From Chrysomallon squamiferum (Eukaryota; Mollusca; Gastropoda; Neomphalida; Peltospiridae), in assembly GCA_012295275.1 (NCBI GenBank), contig CM022665.1, positions 3,322,667-3,386,666 of the forward strand: 64,000 bases of DNA. Reading direction: 5' to 3'. Positions 61,646-64,000 of this stretch are shown here, in pieces. Position numbers and translations under genes: made by a program. The notes below the pieces were generated by a model, which worked only from the letters and a program-made list of their open reading frames with translations, did not search any database and had not been told where the DNA came from. Position 1 is the first letter of the stretch; each line of letters opens with the position of its first letter.

Positions 61646-63661
61646 TTTAACTGCGAACTTCATTGCCTTTGCACTAATATTTAGTTCAGGGCTTTGAACA
61701 GTGCATTTGATATTGTCTGCTGAGACAGGTTAGATAATATATAATCAGTAAGGTAAATATATATATACCAGTATTTTGCTAAAATTAGGTAAAGTAATAA
61801 TGGTGGTACATATCATTCGTTTTCGCTTTATGAATCCATTGTAGTTATGTACCTTTTACTTCGAATTTAATATTTTATTAAACTACAGTCAAAAAGAATA
61901 TATTTTGTCGTTAGAACAAGATTTTATTTATTATATTTTTTTATTTCTTTATATATATTTTCATTTGTTTTGTTCTTTTCTTTGTTTTTGTTTTGTTTTT
62001 TTAATTTTTATTTCCAAGGGATGTATTTGACACCAAAGATATCTAAATATATATAAAATATATATAAACTTAAACAAATTTAATCTTCAAAAAGAAAGTA
62101 GCAAAATTAACAGTTATCTATAATACAAAAAAAAAAAAATAATGAAATAAGCTTTATTCTATTTAGTAGTTAATTATTTATAGGTGGCGGCTGTTAACAT
62201 TATTGTAATTATATAATAAATGTATTATATACGTATATCTCCTTTGTACAAATTAGATTTTGTTTTATAATGTACTGTGTTAATCTCTGTTTTGTTTTTC
62301 GTATCTATAATATAGAGAGAATGGAACAAAACAGAAATATTTAAAGTAAATTCTGTGAGTGTGCACGCATGCACGCATAACTAGTGGACAATGGTTTGGA
62401 CAACATTAATATTGTTGTTTTCATATACTTCGCTATTGTTGTGTCTGTTGTATTTCTTTTCTTTAGTTTCTGGTATTTAAATATCATATTATAATTTATT
62501 TAATTAATTTAATACGTGCGTGTACGTGTCTGTGGGTTGCACATTATATCTGCACTTTGTCTTTTCTCCGCTGTGGTCGTAAATTTTATACTGGTGCGCA
62601 TCGTGCTTCGAGCTCTACCGGAAAAGTATTTCAAGGGAGATAACCGTGCTATGTGATTTGGTTATTCTTTTCCCCAGTTACAGTTCTTTTTGAAAACTGC
62701 CAGACGTTCTTTGTAGTCATAAAAGTAATGACATTTGATAATCAAAATGCCTTGTTATTAAAGGTGACTTAATCAGTATTGTTTTTTTTTTTACTTATTT
62801 ATTATTTACTCTGTAATTAAATGAAAATTATATTTCATTTTAATTCATTGTTAATTGTTGTGTGTATATGTTTGTACGTAGAGCGCATCCGGATTACACA
62901 AGGTTTTGTTTATAATAGATTAATGATATCTGGACGATACTTTGAAATGGTGCCGATTTATATAGAAATCCGGATTAGGCAAAGGCTGGTTTTCGCAGAG
63001 TCCATATATATATTATACAAGACATGTTTATAATCATGACCAAGAGATTATTTTAAAAGGTGGGTAAAATTGGTTTGAAATTATTTTTATTAATTTTGTG
63101 AAACAACAAAACTATCATCATTACCTCGGCAGCTCCCACATTGTTTTAATTTTTAAAATAATTTTTTTTAATTTATTTTTACCGAATTTCAGTTTAGTTT
63201 GTTTATGTGTTTAGTAGTCGCTGCTAGAAAGCGTTGGTTAATAATCGAATATTATAATCTTTTTGTGCACTATCTTAAACTTTATGATCTACAAACCAAC
63301 CTCTTTTAAATATTAAATCTTACAGTAGATATTAAGTCATCACTCGATCAATGAATTTTAATAAAGAAAGAAAAAAGAAAAAAGTGATTTTTATGGGCTG
63401 TCATGGACCATTTTCTTTTTCTTTTTCAGTTTTTCTACCTGTCAGAATTATTGTAATGTAATTTATAATTACATATATTAAAAATGTAATTTGTCTTATT
63501 TATTACCTCGCCATTTATTATCTTTTGATGTGATCTATGATGATCAACAAATCACATTAAATGTGTGCAGCGGCACAAGATTCTAAAACGTATTTATAAC
63601 AACCATACTTAATGTCCCATTTGTTAAAACAGTGTGTTGTAGAAAATGGTATTATTTTATG

Positions 63662-63697
<36 letters not shown>

Positions 63698-63747
63698 GCA
63701 TTTGTTATAATTTCATTTCGAATTCTTTTTTTTGATAATTTGTTCAG

Positions 63748-63784
<37 letters not shown>
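61646..63784. other. Sequence downstream of rapsyn
   Basis: AT-rich, no exon recognised on either strand. Ends in a T32 run (63665-63696) and an A35 run (63750-63784) that face each other across a 53-base spacer. Confidence 0.5.
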
Positions 63785-63786
<2 letters not shown>

Positions 63787-64000
63787 ATAGTATATTAATC
63801 TCTTCTGCAGCGTCCACCTACAAACAAAACAATGCGATATAGTAACGTAAAGCAGTCTTTATTTCAACGTTTATACGGATCAATATGATCAATATGATCT
63901 ATGGCAAATTCTACAAGGAAAAGCGGCTCAGAGATGACACAGGAAATCATCACAGCAAGCAGCCACCGGTTAGATTTATTAGAGACAGAAAAAACACGAA
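63785..64000. other. Unidentified, more complex sequence at right edge
   Basis: Richer in G+C from about 63880. On the plus strand a frame is open to the window end (MIYGKFYKEKRLRDDTGNHH and onward). On the minus strand a frame ends AIDHIDHIDPYKR with a stop, and AATAAA follows shortly after. It could be the edge of a gene or of a repeat; I do not recognise it. Confidence 0.3.

Noticed and set aside
1-64000. tRNA, rRNA and CRISPR-like arrays
   Set aside because: No cloverleaf-like sequence with a convincing B box was found by eye, and the regular 1.8-kb repeats are protein-coding rather than a spacer array.

Overview
The window is animal nuclear DNA. It is strongly AT-rich, full of simple-sequence tracts ((ATT)n, (GA)n, (CA)n, (GTAT)n, long poly-A/poly-T), and its genes are split by GT-AG introns. 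Gene content (CARF, giantin, rapsyn) fits a bilaterian invertebrate. The texture suggests a lophotrochozoan, possibly a mollusc such as a cephalopod, but this is inference from style and the taxon is not proven by anything in the window.

Three protein-coding genes are present. (1) Plus strand, 375-4708: the 3' part of a calcium-responsive transcription factor gene (CARF/ALS2CR8 family), nine coding exons that splice in frame to 466 residues; the 5' end lies outside the window. (2) Minus strand, 42391 down to 8568: a giantin (GOLGB1) gene of about 20 coding exons, running from an N-terminal region that aligns with vertebrate giantin to a C-terminal membrane anchor. (3) Plus strand, 46473-61263: a complete rapsyn gene (RAPSN), six coding exons, 420 residues, with an N-myristoylation start, TPR-like repeats and a C-terminal RING-H2. 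CARF and giantin converge (stop codons 3.9 kb apart); giantin and rapsyn are head to head (starts 4.1 kb apart).

The remarkable part is giantin exon 12 (about 21403-32860, 11.4 kb without an intron). It holds a tandem array of almost identical 1797-bp units (599 codons), with six occurrences of the unit anchor and about 4.8 near-identical unit lengths. Twelve small indels break the reading frame, and all lie inside the array. When they are allowed for, every unit is 1797 bp, the whole coding sequence closes in frame, and the protein would be about 7,410 residues, more than twice the vertebrate protein (about 3,260). The indels look like unpolished long-read errors in a repeat, although real decay of copies cannot be excluded from the sequence alone.

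The remaining sequence is introns, untranslated regions and intergenic DNA dominated by microsatellites. Points of interest there are a CpG-rich promoter-like patch with an orphan first-exon candidate inside rapsyn intron 1, a hairpin element with two CRE palindromes in rapsyn intron 3, a possible rapsyn 5' non-coding exon, and an unidentified open stretch at the right edge. I saw no bacterial-type operons, CRISPR arrays, rRNA or convincing tRNA genes.
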